From contig JBJHBH010000063.1 of NCBI GenBank assembly GCA_050485365.1, forward strand, positions 1 to 21,127: a DNA stretch of 21,127 nt, read 5' to 3'. This DNA is from JARFUG01 sp050485365. Its GTDB lineage: Bacteria > Desulfobacterota > Desulfuromonadia > Desulfuromonadales > JACZKF01. The position numbers and the translations under genes were made by a program. This document shows positions 7,064 through 13,566 of the stretch, piece by piece. The first letter of the stretch is position 1. The number at the start of each line of letters is the position of its first letter. Under the pieces are notes generated by a model. That model ran no database searches. It was not told the origin of the DNA and saw only the letters and a list, made by a program, of their open reading frames with translations.

Positions 7064-7585
7064 TTACTCTCCTGAATCGTTCGCGAAAGGATCGTCGAGA
7101 CCGCCGACCTGCAGGACGGTTCGCCACTGCTCGGCCGTGACGGGCTGCACCGAGAGGCGGTTTCCCTTGCGCAGCACCTCCATCCCGGCCAGCACCGGGT
7201 GGCGCCGCAGATCGTCGCGGGTCAGCAGATGCGGCAAGGGAGCGATGTGCTGAACGTCGACCATGTACCAGATGGGGCGCTCCAGCGTCGCCTTCGGGTC
7301 GAAGTGGCCGCTTCGCGGATCGAGGGCGGTGTGATCCGGATAGCCCGGCCGAACCACCCTGGCAACGCCGACGACGGCGGGCTCTGGGATGCTGCTGTGA
7401 TAGAAGAGGACGCCATCGCCGGCGCGGATCTCGTCTCTGAGCAGGTTGCGCGCCTTGAAGTTGCGCACCCCGTCCCACGGTTCGATGCCGTCGGGACGGG
7501 CCGCCAGATCGTCGAAGGAGAAGCAGTGCGGTTCGCTTTTCATGAGCCAGAAGCGCCTTCCGGTCACTTCTTGAGATTCTCCCAT
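7064..7585 (-). CDS. EVE domain-containing protein
   Basis: A 173-aa protein that is nearly all EVE domain (PUA-like fold; human homologue THYN1). Diagnostic stretches are FWLMKSEP at the start, WDGVRNFKARNLLR, GDGVLFYHSS, VVGVARVV with YPDHTALDP, and RNRLS-like GNRLSVQPV near the end. EVE domains bind modified bases in DNA or RNA, and bacterial members often sit beside modification-dependent restriction genes; no such partner is here, and the neighbour is AsmA. I chose the ATG at 7585. Its ribosome site is weak (AAGGA about 12 nt upstream); a GTG six codons in, with GGGAG upstream, is an alternative. An open frame extends to 7639 but runs through the promoter/operator region. The gene is divergent from hcp and shares its upstream region. 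Confidence 0.85.
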   Translation of the reverse strand: MGESQEVTGRRFWLMKSEPHCFSFDDLAARPDGIEPWDGVRNFKARNLLRDEIRAGDGVLFYHSSIPEPAVVGVARVVRPGYPDHTALDPRSGHFDPKATLERPIWYMVDVQHIAPLPHLLTRDDLRRHPVLAGMEVLRKGNRLSVQPVTAEQWRTVLQVGGLDDPFANDSGE

Positions 7586-7612
7586 GGGAAAAAATGTCCT
7601 TTTTCGTCCCTT

Positions 7613-7654
7613 TTGACTTCGGTCAAGGTTAAAGAGCATCTACCCGTCTATGTT
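7613..7654 (+). promoter_or_regulatory. FNR/HcpR-like operator and -10 element upstream of hcp
   Basis: TTGAC-TTCG-GTCAA (7613-7626) is a perfect 5-bp inverted repeat of the CRP/FNR-family half-site type (FNR consensus TTGAT-N4-ATCAA). A possible -10 box, TATGTT, lies at 7649-7654, which puts transcription start near 7661. The centre of the palindrome (7619.5) is then at -41.5, the standard place for class II activation by this family. HcpR- and DNR-type regulators of this family are known to control hcp genes in response to nitric oxide. The regulator itself is not in the window. A second inverted repeat, GGATAT-N7-ATATCC, lies at 7673-7691 inside the leader. Confidence 0.6.
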
Positions 7655-7824
7655 GAGGCCACGAATTTCGAAGGATATCAGAAGTATATCCCAAATTGCC
7701 ATCATTCGTCGCTCGGGGAACCGGTCGGCGCACTCTTCCCGAAAGGACATCATCGATGAAGAAGATTCTCGAACTGCTGGGGCTCTCTCAGTCCAAAACC
7801 ACCTCACCGACAAAGGAGATCGAC

Positions 7825-9438
7825 ATGTTTTGTTATCAGTGCGAGCAGGCGGCACAGGGTACGGGTTGCACCAAGATCGGCGTCTGCGGCAAGCAGCCCG
7901 ACGTCGCGGCGCTGCAGGACCTTCTGGTGCACGCCCTGAAGGGGATCGCCTTCTGGGCGGACAAGGCCCGCGCCCACGGCAAGAAAGACGCCGAAATCGA
8001 CCGCTTCATGCTCGACGGCCTCTTCGCCACCGTGACCAACGTCGACTTCGATCCCGAGGACGTGGCGAAGCTGGTGCGCCGCGCCGCCCAGATCAAGGAG
8101 AAGGCCAAGGCGCTTGCCGGCCCCGTGAGCGGCAGCCTCCCCGCCGCCGCCGAGTGGCAGCCCGCCGCCGGCTACACCGCCCTGGTGCGCCAGGGTGAGG
8201 AGAACGGCATCAAGGCGAGCAATATCGACCCCGACGTCAAGAGCGTTCAGGAGATCCTCATCTACGGCATCAAGGGGTACGCGGCCTACGCCCACCACGC
8301 CCTGACCCTCGACGCTGAGAACGACGAGATCTACGCCTTCACCCACAAGGCGCTGGCCGCCACCCTCGACGAGAGCTTGGGGCTGATGGACTTCGTCAAT
8401 CTCGCCATGGAGTGCGGGCGCATCAACCTCGTCACCATGGAGCTTCTCAGCCAGGCCAACACCGGCCGCTACGGCCACCCCGTTCCGACCCCGGTCAACC
8501 TCGGCACCAAGAAGGGCAAGGCGATCCTCGTCTCGGGCCACGACCTGCGCATGCTCGAAGAGCTCCTCAAGCAGACCGAAGGCAAGGGGATCAACATCTA
8601 CACCCACGGCGAGATGATCCCGGCCCACGGCTACCCCGAGCTCAAGAAGTACCCCCACCTCGTCGCCAACTTCGGCGGCGCGTGGCAGGATCAGGCCAAG
8701 GAGTTCGCCGACTTCCCCGGCGCCATCATCTTCAACACCAACTGCATTCAGCGCCCGGCCGACTCCTACAAGGATCGCCTCTTCACCTGGGGCCTGGTGC
8801 AGTGGCCCGACGTCGCCCACGTCGACGGATGGGACTTCTCCGACGTCATCAGCAAGGCCCAGGCCCTTCCCGGCTTTGACGACACGGAAGGCAAGGACAT
8901 CCTCGTCGGCTTCGGCCACAACACCGTGCTGGGCGTCGCGGACAAGGTCATCGAAGGGGTGAAGGGGGGCGCCATCCGCCACTTCTTCCTCATCGGCGGC
9001 TGCGACGGCGCCAAGAGCGGCCGAAACTACTACACCGAATTCGCCGAGAAGGTCCCCAAGGACTGCGTCATCCTGACGCTGGCCTGCGGCAAGTACCGCT
9101 TCAACAAGCTCGACTTCGGCGACATCGGCGGCATCCCGCGCCTGCTCGACATCGGTCAGTGCAATGACGCCTACAGCGCCATCCAGATCGCCGTGGCCCT
9201 CGCCAACGCCTTCGAGTGCGGCGTGAACGATCTGCCCCTGTCGATGATCCTCTCCTGGTACGAGCAGAAGGCGGTGGCGATCCTGCTGACCCTGCTGCAC
9301 CTCGGGATCAAGGACATCAAGATCGGCCCGAGCCTGCCGGCCTTCGTCACCCCGAACGTTCTCAACTTCCTCGTCGAGAACTTCAACATCCAGCCCATCG
9401 GCACTGCCGAAGCGGACCTCAAGCAGATTCTGGGATAA
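7825..9438 (+). CDS. hcp: Hydroxylamine reductase (hybrid cluster protein, class I)
   Basis: Hcp carries a [4Fe-4S] cluster and a hybrid Fe-S-O cluster. It reduces hydroxylamine in vitro and is thought to remove nitric oxide in vivo; cytoplasmic. The product is 537 aa. N-terminal Cys spacing is C3-x2-C6-x8-C15-x5-C21, the class I (Desulfovibrio-type) spacing. Hybrid-cluster ligand motifs are all visible: GHDLRM (His), THGEM (Glu), NTNCIQRP, GGCDGAKSG, LTLACGKYRF and IGQCNDAY (Cys), and WYEQKA (Glu, Lys). I chose the ATG at 7825 because AAAGGAG lies 6 nt upstream and the family starts MFCYQCEQ. An in-frame ATG at 7756, with AAAGGA upstream, would add 23 residues (MKKILELLGLSQSK and onward) and cannot be excluded. 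No hcr reductase gene is adjacent. A strong terminator follows. Confidence 0.96.
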   Translation: MFCYQCEQAAQGTGCTKIGVCGKQPDVAALQDLLVHALKGIAFWADKARAHGKKDAEIDRFMLDGLFATVTNVDFDPEDVAKLVRRAAQIKEKAKALAGPVSGSLPAAAEWQPAAGYTALVRQGEENGIKASNIDPDVKSVQEILIYGIKGYAAYAHHALTLDAENDEIYAFTHKALAATLDESLGLMDFVNLAMECGRINLVTMELLSQANTGRYGHPVPTPVNLGTKKGKAILVSGHDLRMLEELLKQTEGKGINIYTHGEMIPAHGYPELKKYPHLVANFGGAWQDQAKEFADFPGAIIFNTNCIQRPADSYKDRLFTWGLVQWPDVAHVDGWDFSDVISKAQALPGFDDTEGKDILVGFGHNTVLGVADKVIEGVKGGAIRHFFLIGGCDGAKSGRNYYTEFAEKVPKDCVILTLACGKYRFNKLDFGDIGGIPRLLDIGQCNDAYSAIQIAVALANAFECGVNDLPLSMILSWYEQKAVAILLTLLHLGIKDIKIGPSLPAFVTPNVLNFLVENFNIQPIGTAEADLKQILG

Positions 9439-9461
9439 TCGAAGGAATCGCCTGATGCAAC

Positions 9462-9503
9462 GCAACAAAAAAGCGCCGGAGCGATCCGGCGCTTTTTTGT
9501 TGC
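9462..9503. terminator. Bidirectional intrinsic terminator between hcp and the GYD gene
   Basis: A perfect 18-bp stem, GCAACAAAAAAGCGCCGG (9462-9479) with its complement (9486-9503), around AGCGAT. The arms carry A6 on one side and T6 on the other, so it works as a GC-rich hairpin plus U-tract on both strands. Confidence 0.95.
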
Positions 9504-9519
9504 TGCAGTTCGAGGACGA

Positions 9520-9852
9520 TCAGATCCCCCTGCCCGCCTCCATCCCTTCTCCCTTCGGAAGATGACGAATGACGTCCTTGTAGGAGCGCCACTCGGTCGC
9601 CGTCCAGACCTCGGTGTGGGCATGGCCGTAGGTGCGCACGATGGTGGCGACCTTCATGGCCGTCTCCAGGTCGGGGGCGTTGAAGATGTCTAGGTAGTCG
9701 CAGTCGCCGAGAATGGCGTAGTTGTGGATCCACTGGACCTCGGGGCATTCGGCCTGAATCTGGTCCTTGACGTGCTGTTCGAGCTCTTCGAGGGATTTGG
9801 GCGAATGCAGCGCGCCGGGGGACAGGCGGGTCAGCATGATGTAGGTCGTCAT
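9520..9852 (-). CDS. GYD domain-containing protein
   Basis: A 110-aa protein of the GYD family, small dimeric alpha/beta-barrel-like proteins of unknown function. Supporting pattern: MTTYIMLTRLSP at the start, an amphipathic helix with Glu/Lys (SLEELEQHVKDQIQ), VQWIHNYAILGDCDYLDIFN where the usual G-x-YD step reads GDCDYLD, and ETAMKVATIVRTYGHAHTEV. The gene starts at ATG 9852 with GGAG upstream. It lies 57 nt after carbamate kinase on the same strand and has a plausible promoter of its own overlapping that gene's stop codon. Confidence 0.8.
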   Translation of the reverse strand: MTTYIMLTRLSPGALHSPKSLEELEQHVKDQIQAECPEVQWIHNYAILGDCDYLDIFNAPDLETAMKVATIVRTYGHAHTEVWTATEWRSYKDVIRHLPKGEGMEAGRGI

Positions 9853-9885
9853 CGCTTTCTCTCCATCCTCAAGGGTTTTAAATCA

Positions 9886-9913
9886 TTTCTAACCCACCCT
9901 CGGCGTTGGTCAA
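9886..9913 (-). promoter_or_regulatory. Candidate promoter for the GYD-domain gene
   Basis: On the minus strand TTGACC (9913-9908) overlaps the stop codon of carbamate kinase and is followed after 16 nt by TAGAAA (9891-9886) in an AT-rich stretch. Predicted start is near 9879, about 27 nt before the ATG. Confidence 0.4.
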
Positions 9914-10827
9914 GGGATGATCTGCGTCCCCGCCTCCCCGGCGACGGCGGCTTCGATGGCGTCGACCGAGGTGATGAGCGCCCTCTTGCCTCCCGACCGC
10001 ACGAACTGCACCGCCGCCTCGACCTTCGGCCCCATAGAGCCGGGGGCGAAGTGCCCCTGCTCCAGATATCGCTCGGCCTCCCGGACCGTGATTTCCCCCA
10101 GAAGCGTTTCGTCGGGGCCCCCGAAATCGAGCGCCGCTCCTTCGACGTCGGTGGCGATGAGGAAGAGATCGACCCCGATCTCTTCGGCCAAGCGGGCGCT
10201 GGCGAGGTCCTTGTCGATGATGGCATCGACCCCCTGAAAGGCTCTCCCCTTGCGCACGACGGGAATTCCCCCTCCTCCGCAGCACACGACGATGAAGCCG
10301 TTTTCGAGAAGGATGCGGATCTCTTCGCGCTCCACCACGGTGACGGGGTGCGGCGAGGCGACGACGCGGCGCGGCCCCTTGGGCGTCTGCTTCACCGGAT
10401 AGGGGGCCGAGGCGGCCTGCTCCTCGCTCAATACCGGGCCGATCGGCTTGGTCGGATCGGCGAAGGCGGGGTCGTCCTTCTCCACGACGATGTAGCTGAT
10501 GAGACTCACCAGCGGACGCTTGAGCCCCAGGCGGGTCAGCTCTTCATCGAGGGTCGATTCGATCATGTAGCCGATCTGCCCCTGGGTCTGCGCCACCAGC
10601 AGCTCCAACGGGAGCCTGGGCACCTCGGTGCTTCCCTCCTGCTGCAAAAGGAGGTTGCCGACCTGCGGTCCGTTGCCGTGGGTGATGACGAGGCGCCGCT
10701 CGCGGGCCAGGCGCGCCATCTGCGCGGCGGGATTTCGAAGATTCGCAAACTGCTCCTCGGCCGTCCCCGACTGTCCGGCTCGAATGAGGGCGTTCCCTCC
10801 GAGGGCGATCAGCAAAACGGGCTTCAT
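9910..10827 (-). CDS. arcC: Carbamate kinase
   Basis: A 305-aa amino-acid-kinase-fold enzyme that interconverts carbamoyl phosphate + ADP and ATP + carbamate (which yields NH3 and CO2). Typical motifs: ALGGNALI at the N-terminus (phosphate loop), THGNGPQVGNLLLQ, GGGGIPV, VDAIIDKDLASARLA and FAPGSMGPKVEAA. Length matches the family (about 310). The ATG at 10827 overlaps the stop of the upstream GTPase gene as ATGA, so translation is coupled; the frame is open far upstream, but only this start gives the family N-terminus. No arginine deiminase or ornithine carbamoyltransferase gene is near, so this is not an ADI-pathway operon. The source or sink of its carbamoyl phosphate is unknown. Confidence 0.95.
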   Translation of the reverse strand: MKPVLLIALGGNALIRAGQSGTAEEQFANLRNPAAQMARLARERRLVITHGNGPQVGNLLLQQEGSTEVPRLPLELLVAQTQGQIGYMIESTLDEELTRLGLKRPLVSLISYIVVEKDDPAFADPTKPIGPVLSEEQAASAPYPVKQTPKGPRRVVASPHPVTVVEREEIRILLENGFIVVCCGGGGIPVVRKGRAFQGVDAIIDKDLASARLAEEIGVDLFLIATDVEGAALDFGGPDETLLGEITVREAERYLEQGHFAPGSMGPKVEAAVQFVRSGGKRALITSVDAIEAAVAGEAGTQIIP

Positions 10828-12146
10828 CGCTTCACCTCCAGTCTTCGAACGATCTCCTCTTCCAGCGTCGGGAAGCGGCAATCCCGGTATTCGTAGCGCA
10901 CCCGCAGCGCCTCGCGTCGCACCGTCAGAAGGCGGGGAAGATGGATGGGGGTGGCGAAAAGGACAAGGTCGCACTCGGTGCGCTCGATCGTCTCGGCGAG
11001 ATCCGCCATCTGCTCGCGCCCGTATCCCATCGCCGGCAGGACCGCCTCGATGTGGGGGTGTTGCCGGAAGACCTCGCGCAGGCTCCCCACCGCCGTCGGG
11101 CGCGGATCGACCACCTTCGCGGCCCCGTGGCGCTGCGCCGCGATGAATCCGGCGCCGCTCGCCATGCCGCCATGGGTGAGGGTCGGTCCGTCTTCCACCA
11201 CCAGGACCGCTTTGCCGCGGATCGCCTCCGGGCGCTCGACGACGATCTGCGACTCGGCCATCACCAACGCGGCATCGGGCGCATGCGACGCGACGTTCGC
11301 GCGCACCCGTTCCACCTGCTCGCCAGAGGCCGAATCGACCTTGTTGATGACGGCGATATCGGCCATGCGCAGGTTCGTCTCCCCCGGCCAGTACAGCACC
11401 TCGTGCCCGGCGCGGTGGGGATCGAGCAGAACGACGTGAATATCCGGAACAAAAAAAGGGGTATCGTTGTTCCCCCCGTCCCAGACGATTACCTCCGCCT
11501 CGGCCTCGGCCCTGCGCAGGATGCGCTCGTAGTCGACCCCGGCAAAGACGGTGATCCCCTGCTCGACCAGCGGCTCGTACTCCTCGCGCTCCTCGATGGT
11601 GCAGCCGTGACGGCTCAAATCGTCGTAGGCGCCGAAGCGCTGCACCGCCTGCGCCCGTAGATCGCCGTAGGGCATCGGGTGACGCACGACGACGACTTTC
11701 TTCCCTCGGGCTCTCAGGATGCGGCAGATCTCGCGGGTCGTCTGCGACTTTCCGCATCCGGTGCGCACCGCGCACACCGAGACGACCGGGCGCTGCGACG
11801 CCAGCATGGTGAGGCGGGCACCGGGCAGGAGAAAATCGGCGCCTAAGGAGCTGACGAGCGCCCCTTTGTTCATCACCTCCACATGCGAGATGTCGCTGTA
11901 GGAAAAGACTACCAGATCGACTTTGTGCCGACGGATGAGCTCGGGCAGACGCGATTCGGAGTAGATGGGGATGCCGTCGGGATACCCCTCGCCGGCGAGT
12001 TCCGCCGGATAGTGGCGATCGTCGATCTGCGGAATCTGGGCAGCGGTGAAGGCCACCACCCGATACTCGGGGCGGCCGCGGAATAGGACGTTGAAGTTGT
12101 GAAAATCCCTCCCCGCCGCCCCTATGAGGATGACATTTCGCTGCAT
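10824..12146 (-). CDS. Cyclic 2,3-diphosphoglycerate synthase-like GTPase (COG2403 type)
   Basis: A 440-aa protein. Residues 1-118 form a Rossmann-like domain (NVILIGAAGRDFHNFNV, then VDLVVFSYSDISH). From 120 on there is a P-loop NTPase domain: VRTGCGKS (127-134, first Gly of the classical loop replaced), WDGGNND (222-228) and INKVD (267-271), the NKxD guanine-recognition motif. The archaeal relative makes cyclic 2,3-diphosphoglycerate, a thermoprotectant; bacterial members are usually annotated by that similarity, without proof. Coupling to carbamate kinase (ATGA overlap at 10824-10827) argues for a role in carbamoyl-phosphate or nucleotide-base metabolism instead, which is inference. The ATG at 12146 has AGGAG 9 nt upstream. 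Close match to the family; substrate unknown. Confidence 0.88.
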   Translation of the reverse strand: MQRNVILIGAAGRDFHNFNVLFRGRPEYRVVAFTAAQIPQIDDRHYPAELAGEGYPDGIPIYSESRLPELIRRHKVDLVVFSYSDISHVEVMNKGALVSSLGADFLLPGARLTMLASQRPVVSVCAVRTGCGKSQTTREICRILRARGKKVVVVRHPMPYGDLRAQAVQRFGAYDDLSRHGCTIEEREEYEPLVEQGITVFAGVDYERILRRAEAEAEVIVWDGGNNDTPFFVPDIHVVLLDPHRAGHEVLYWPGETNLRMADIAVINKVDSASGEQVERVRANVASHAPDAALVMAESQIVVERPEAIRGKAVLVVEDGPTLTHGGMASGAGFIAAQRHGAAKVVDPRPTAVGSLREVFRQHPHIEAVLPAMGYGREQMADLAETIERTECDLVLFATPIHLPRLLTVRREALRVRYEYRDCRFPTLEEEIVRRLEVKR

Positions 12147-12337
12147 GGCGTCTTCTCCTTTTGAACTATTTTAACCTAAAAGCAAAGGCACGCTCTCGGC
12201 AGAGGCCTCGGAGCTGACCCACCTTGATTAGAACAGCCAAACCCCGACGCCGAGGGGGACAGGCAAGACAGGGGGTCCAGATTCTTTTCCTTAATTAAGA
12301 CAGGTACTTAGCTCGACACTTTTAAAGTCATCACGCA
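12147..12337. other. Divergent intergenic region, 5' part
   Basis: Lower-GC stretch between the GTPase gene and the PRC-barrel gene promoter. It holds the GTPase ribosome site, a possible -10 (TAAAAT on the minus strand) with no matching -35, TTAATTAA near 12292-12299, and a G-rich run (GGGGGACAGGC, then AGGGGGTCC). No gene is seen. Confidence 0.5.
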
Positions 12338-12365
12338 TTGACAAGGTCCGATTTCGTCCTATAAA
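12338..12365 (+). promoter_or_regulatory. Sigma70 promoter of the PRC-barrel gene
   Basis: TTGACA (12338-12343), a 16-nt spacer, then TATAAA (12360-12365). This is the best housekeeping-type promoter in the window. Predicted start is near 12372, leaving a leader of about 170 nt before the ATG at 12544. Confidence 0.75.
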
Positions 12366-12371
12366 GGGAGT

Positions 12372-12543
12372 CAGAAAGAAAAACAAGAGCGCAGTGGGCA
12401 AACGCGAATGAGTGAAGTCCGGCAACAGGTTTAACGAATAGCGTCTGCCCGAAAAGGAGCGGGGTGATGAGTCAGCAACGCCCCTGAGACCGGCTGAGGC
12501 ATGGTGCCCAGCCTTAACCTGAGAAAAAAGGGAGGAGAACCAA
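12372..12543 (+). promoter_or_regulatory. Long structured 5' leader of the PRC-barrel gene
   Basis: No start codon with a ribosome site is seen until 12544, but base-pairing potential is high. GGGCAAACGC (12396-12405) can pair with GCGTCTGCCC (12441-12450) at 9 of 10 positions. GGGG (12461-12464) faces CCCC (12481-12484). GGCTG (12492-12496) pairs with CAGCC (12509-12513), with an inner GGC/GCC step. The ribosome site GGAGG (12531-12535) lies outside the last hairpin. It could be a regulatory RNA; it matches no riboswitch consensus that I can apply by eye. Confidence 0.4.
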
Positions 12544-13188
12544 ATGAAAACGAAGGCAACCTTCACCATCATGTTCTTCGCAGCTAGCCTCATGGCCGGC
12601 GGAGCGTTCGCAGCCGGCGAGGGCCGCTATGGTGAGCAGCGTGGTGCAGCAGAGCGCGATAGAACCCCGGCCGTCGGCATGGATCAGCAGCGGCAACAGC
12701 AGCAGCTCGTGTCGGCCGACGACCTGACGAACTTCAGCGTCATGGATGCCCAGGGCGAGGAGATCGGTCAGGTCTCGAAGGTTCTGATCGACATTGAAAG
12801 CGGCCGCGTCGGTTACGCCATCATCGGCGGCAACGGCATTCTCGGCCTCGGCGAAGACGAATACATCGTCCCCTTCGCCGCCCTGAGCCCCGGGATGGAA
12901 GAAGAATCCCTCACGGTCGACGTGCAGCGCGATCAACTGCGCGAAGCCCCTGACGACGTCGACCAGATCACCCGTCAGCAGGAGCAGGAAATCCACCAGT
13001 TTTACGGTGTCTCTCCTTATTGGGAGGAGAACGGCGTAATGCAGCGCGATCAGCAATTTGAGCAGCGCGACCAGCAGTTTGAGCAGCGCGACCAGCAGTT
13101 CCAGCAGGATCAGCAATTACAGCGCCAGCCTGGAACGCAGCAACCGGGTACGCAGCAACAACAGCAGCCTGGCACGGGAACCCGCTGA
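12544..13188 (+). CDS. Exported PRC-barrel domain protein with Gln-rich tail
   Basis: A 214-aa protein with a signal peptide at 1-23 (MKTK, hydrophobic core, GGAFA before AGEG). Residues about 55-128 are a PRC-barrel: LVSADDLTNFSVMDAQGEEI, then GQVSKVLIDIESGRVGYAII, then EYIVPFAAL. PRC-barrels bind partners in photosynthetic reaction centres, RimM and many stress proteins; exported ones are seen in proteobacteria, with unknown ligand. Residues 167-214 are low complexity: three QRDQQFE-type heptads, then PGTQQ repeats, with Gln making up nearly half. The tail could be sticky or a flexible tether. The ATG has GGAGG 8 nt upstream. It is a single-gene unit with its own promoter and leader, followed by two hairpins. 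Confidence 0.88.
   Translation: MKTKATFTIMFFAASLMAGGAFAAGEGRYGEQRGAAERDRTPAVGMDQQRQQQQLVSADDLTNFSVMDAQGEEIGQVSKVLIDIESGRVGYAIIGGNGILGLGEDEYIVPFAALSPGMEEESLTVDVQRDQLREAPDDVDQITRQQEQEIHQFYGVSPYWEENGVMQRDQQFEQRDQQFEQRDQQFQQDQQLQRQPGTQQPGTQQQQQPGTGTR
13042..13122 (+). repeat. 21-nt in-frame tandem repeat
   Basis: Three 21-nt units (13042-13062, 13063-13083, 13084-13104), each beginning CAGCGCGA and encoding QRDQQFE or QRDQQFQ. They are followed by a related 18-nt piece (13105-13122) encoding QDQQLQ. The near-identical DNA suggests recent slippage-type expansion that keeps the frame. Confidence 0.85.
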
Positions 13189-13209
13189 CACACCGCGACA
13201 GAGATGATG

Positions 13210-13238
13210 CTGCCGGACACCATCACGGTGTCCGGCAG
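13210..13238 (+). terminator. Hairpin after the PRC-barrel gene
   Basis: A perfect 12-bp stem, CTGCCGGACACC (13210-13221) with GGTGTCCGGCAG (13227-13238), loop of 5 nt, 22 nt past the stop codon. There is no U-tract, so termination is likely but not certain. Confidence 0.6.
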
Positions 13239-13267
13239 ACGCAACAGCTGACACGACAACAGGCTAC

Positions 13268-13311
13268 AAACGATGAGAACCGGACCGCTCGCGATCCGGT
13301 TCTCATCGTTT
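13268..13311. terminator. Bidirectional intrinsic terminator
   Basis: A perfect 17-bp stem, AAACGATGAGAACCGGA (13268-13284) with its complement (13295-13311), followed by TT. It separates the converging PRC-barrel gene and small zinc-ribbon gene and fits both. Confidence 0.88.
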
Positions 13312-13347
13312 TCAACTTGCTCGTACGCGACCACGCGCCTGCAGCGC

Positions 13348-13524
13348 TCATTCGCGAAGATAGGCGTCACGCTTGCTCCACTCGTGATGACGGCCGCAGT
13401 GATGACAGAAGGACGTGCGGTTGTGAAGCTCCGCGACGACGAAACCCTCCCTGTCCAGGGCGATTCCGGTCGAAAGCTCCTTCTTGGTGACGGGACAGCG
13501 GATCAGAACCTCGTGGCTCCCCAT
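13348..13524 (-). CDS. Small zinc-ribbon-like protein (paralogue 2)
   Basis: A 58-aa protein. It has Cys at VLIRCPVTKKELSTG and the pair FCHHCGRHHEW, followed by SKRDAYLRE. Same plan as the protein at 2277-2483, so the genome holds at least two members. I chose the ATG at 13524 because AAGGAGG lies 5 nt upstream; an in-frame ATG at 13542 would run through that ribosome site. It follows the histidine kinase gene by 42 nt on the same strand and is probably in its transcript. Function unknown; metal binding is inferred from the Cys/His pattern only. Confidence 0.78.
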   Translation of the reverse strand: MGSHEVLIRCPVTKKELSTGIALDREGFVVAELHNRTSFCHHCGRHHEWSKRDAYLRE

Positions 13525-13566
13525 GCGGACCTCCTTGCGCATCGTTCTCGGAAAAACGGCTGAACC

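Noticed and set aside
4576..7140. An 854-codon open frame on the plus strand opposite the AsmA gene
   Set aside because: It is a high-GC antisense shadow: it has no domain logic or ribosome site, while the minus strand gives a clear AsmA protein.
7804..9468. A 554-codon minus-strand open frame opposite hcp
   Set aside because: Hcp is unmistakable on the plus strand; the antisense product is a Val/Asp/Gly-rich shadow.
12225..12300. Remnant of a REP-associated transposase upstream region (GGGGGACAGGC then AGGGGGTCC)
   Set aside because: The G-rich words recall such regions, but no transposase fragment or paired repeat is present.
12411..12520. Thiamine or cobalamin riboswitch before the PRC-barrel gene
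   Set aside because: Words such as GGCTGAGG, GACCGG and ACCTGAG occur, but the remaining conserved cores of either riboswitch are missing and the gene is not a vitamin gene.
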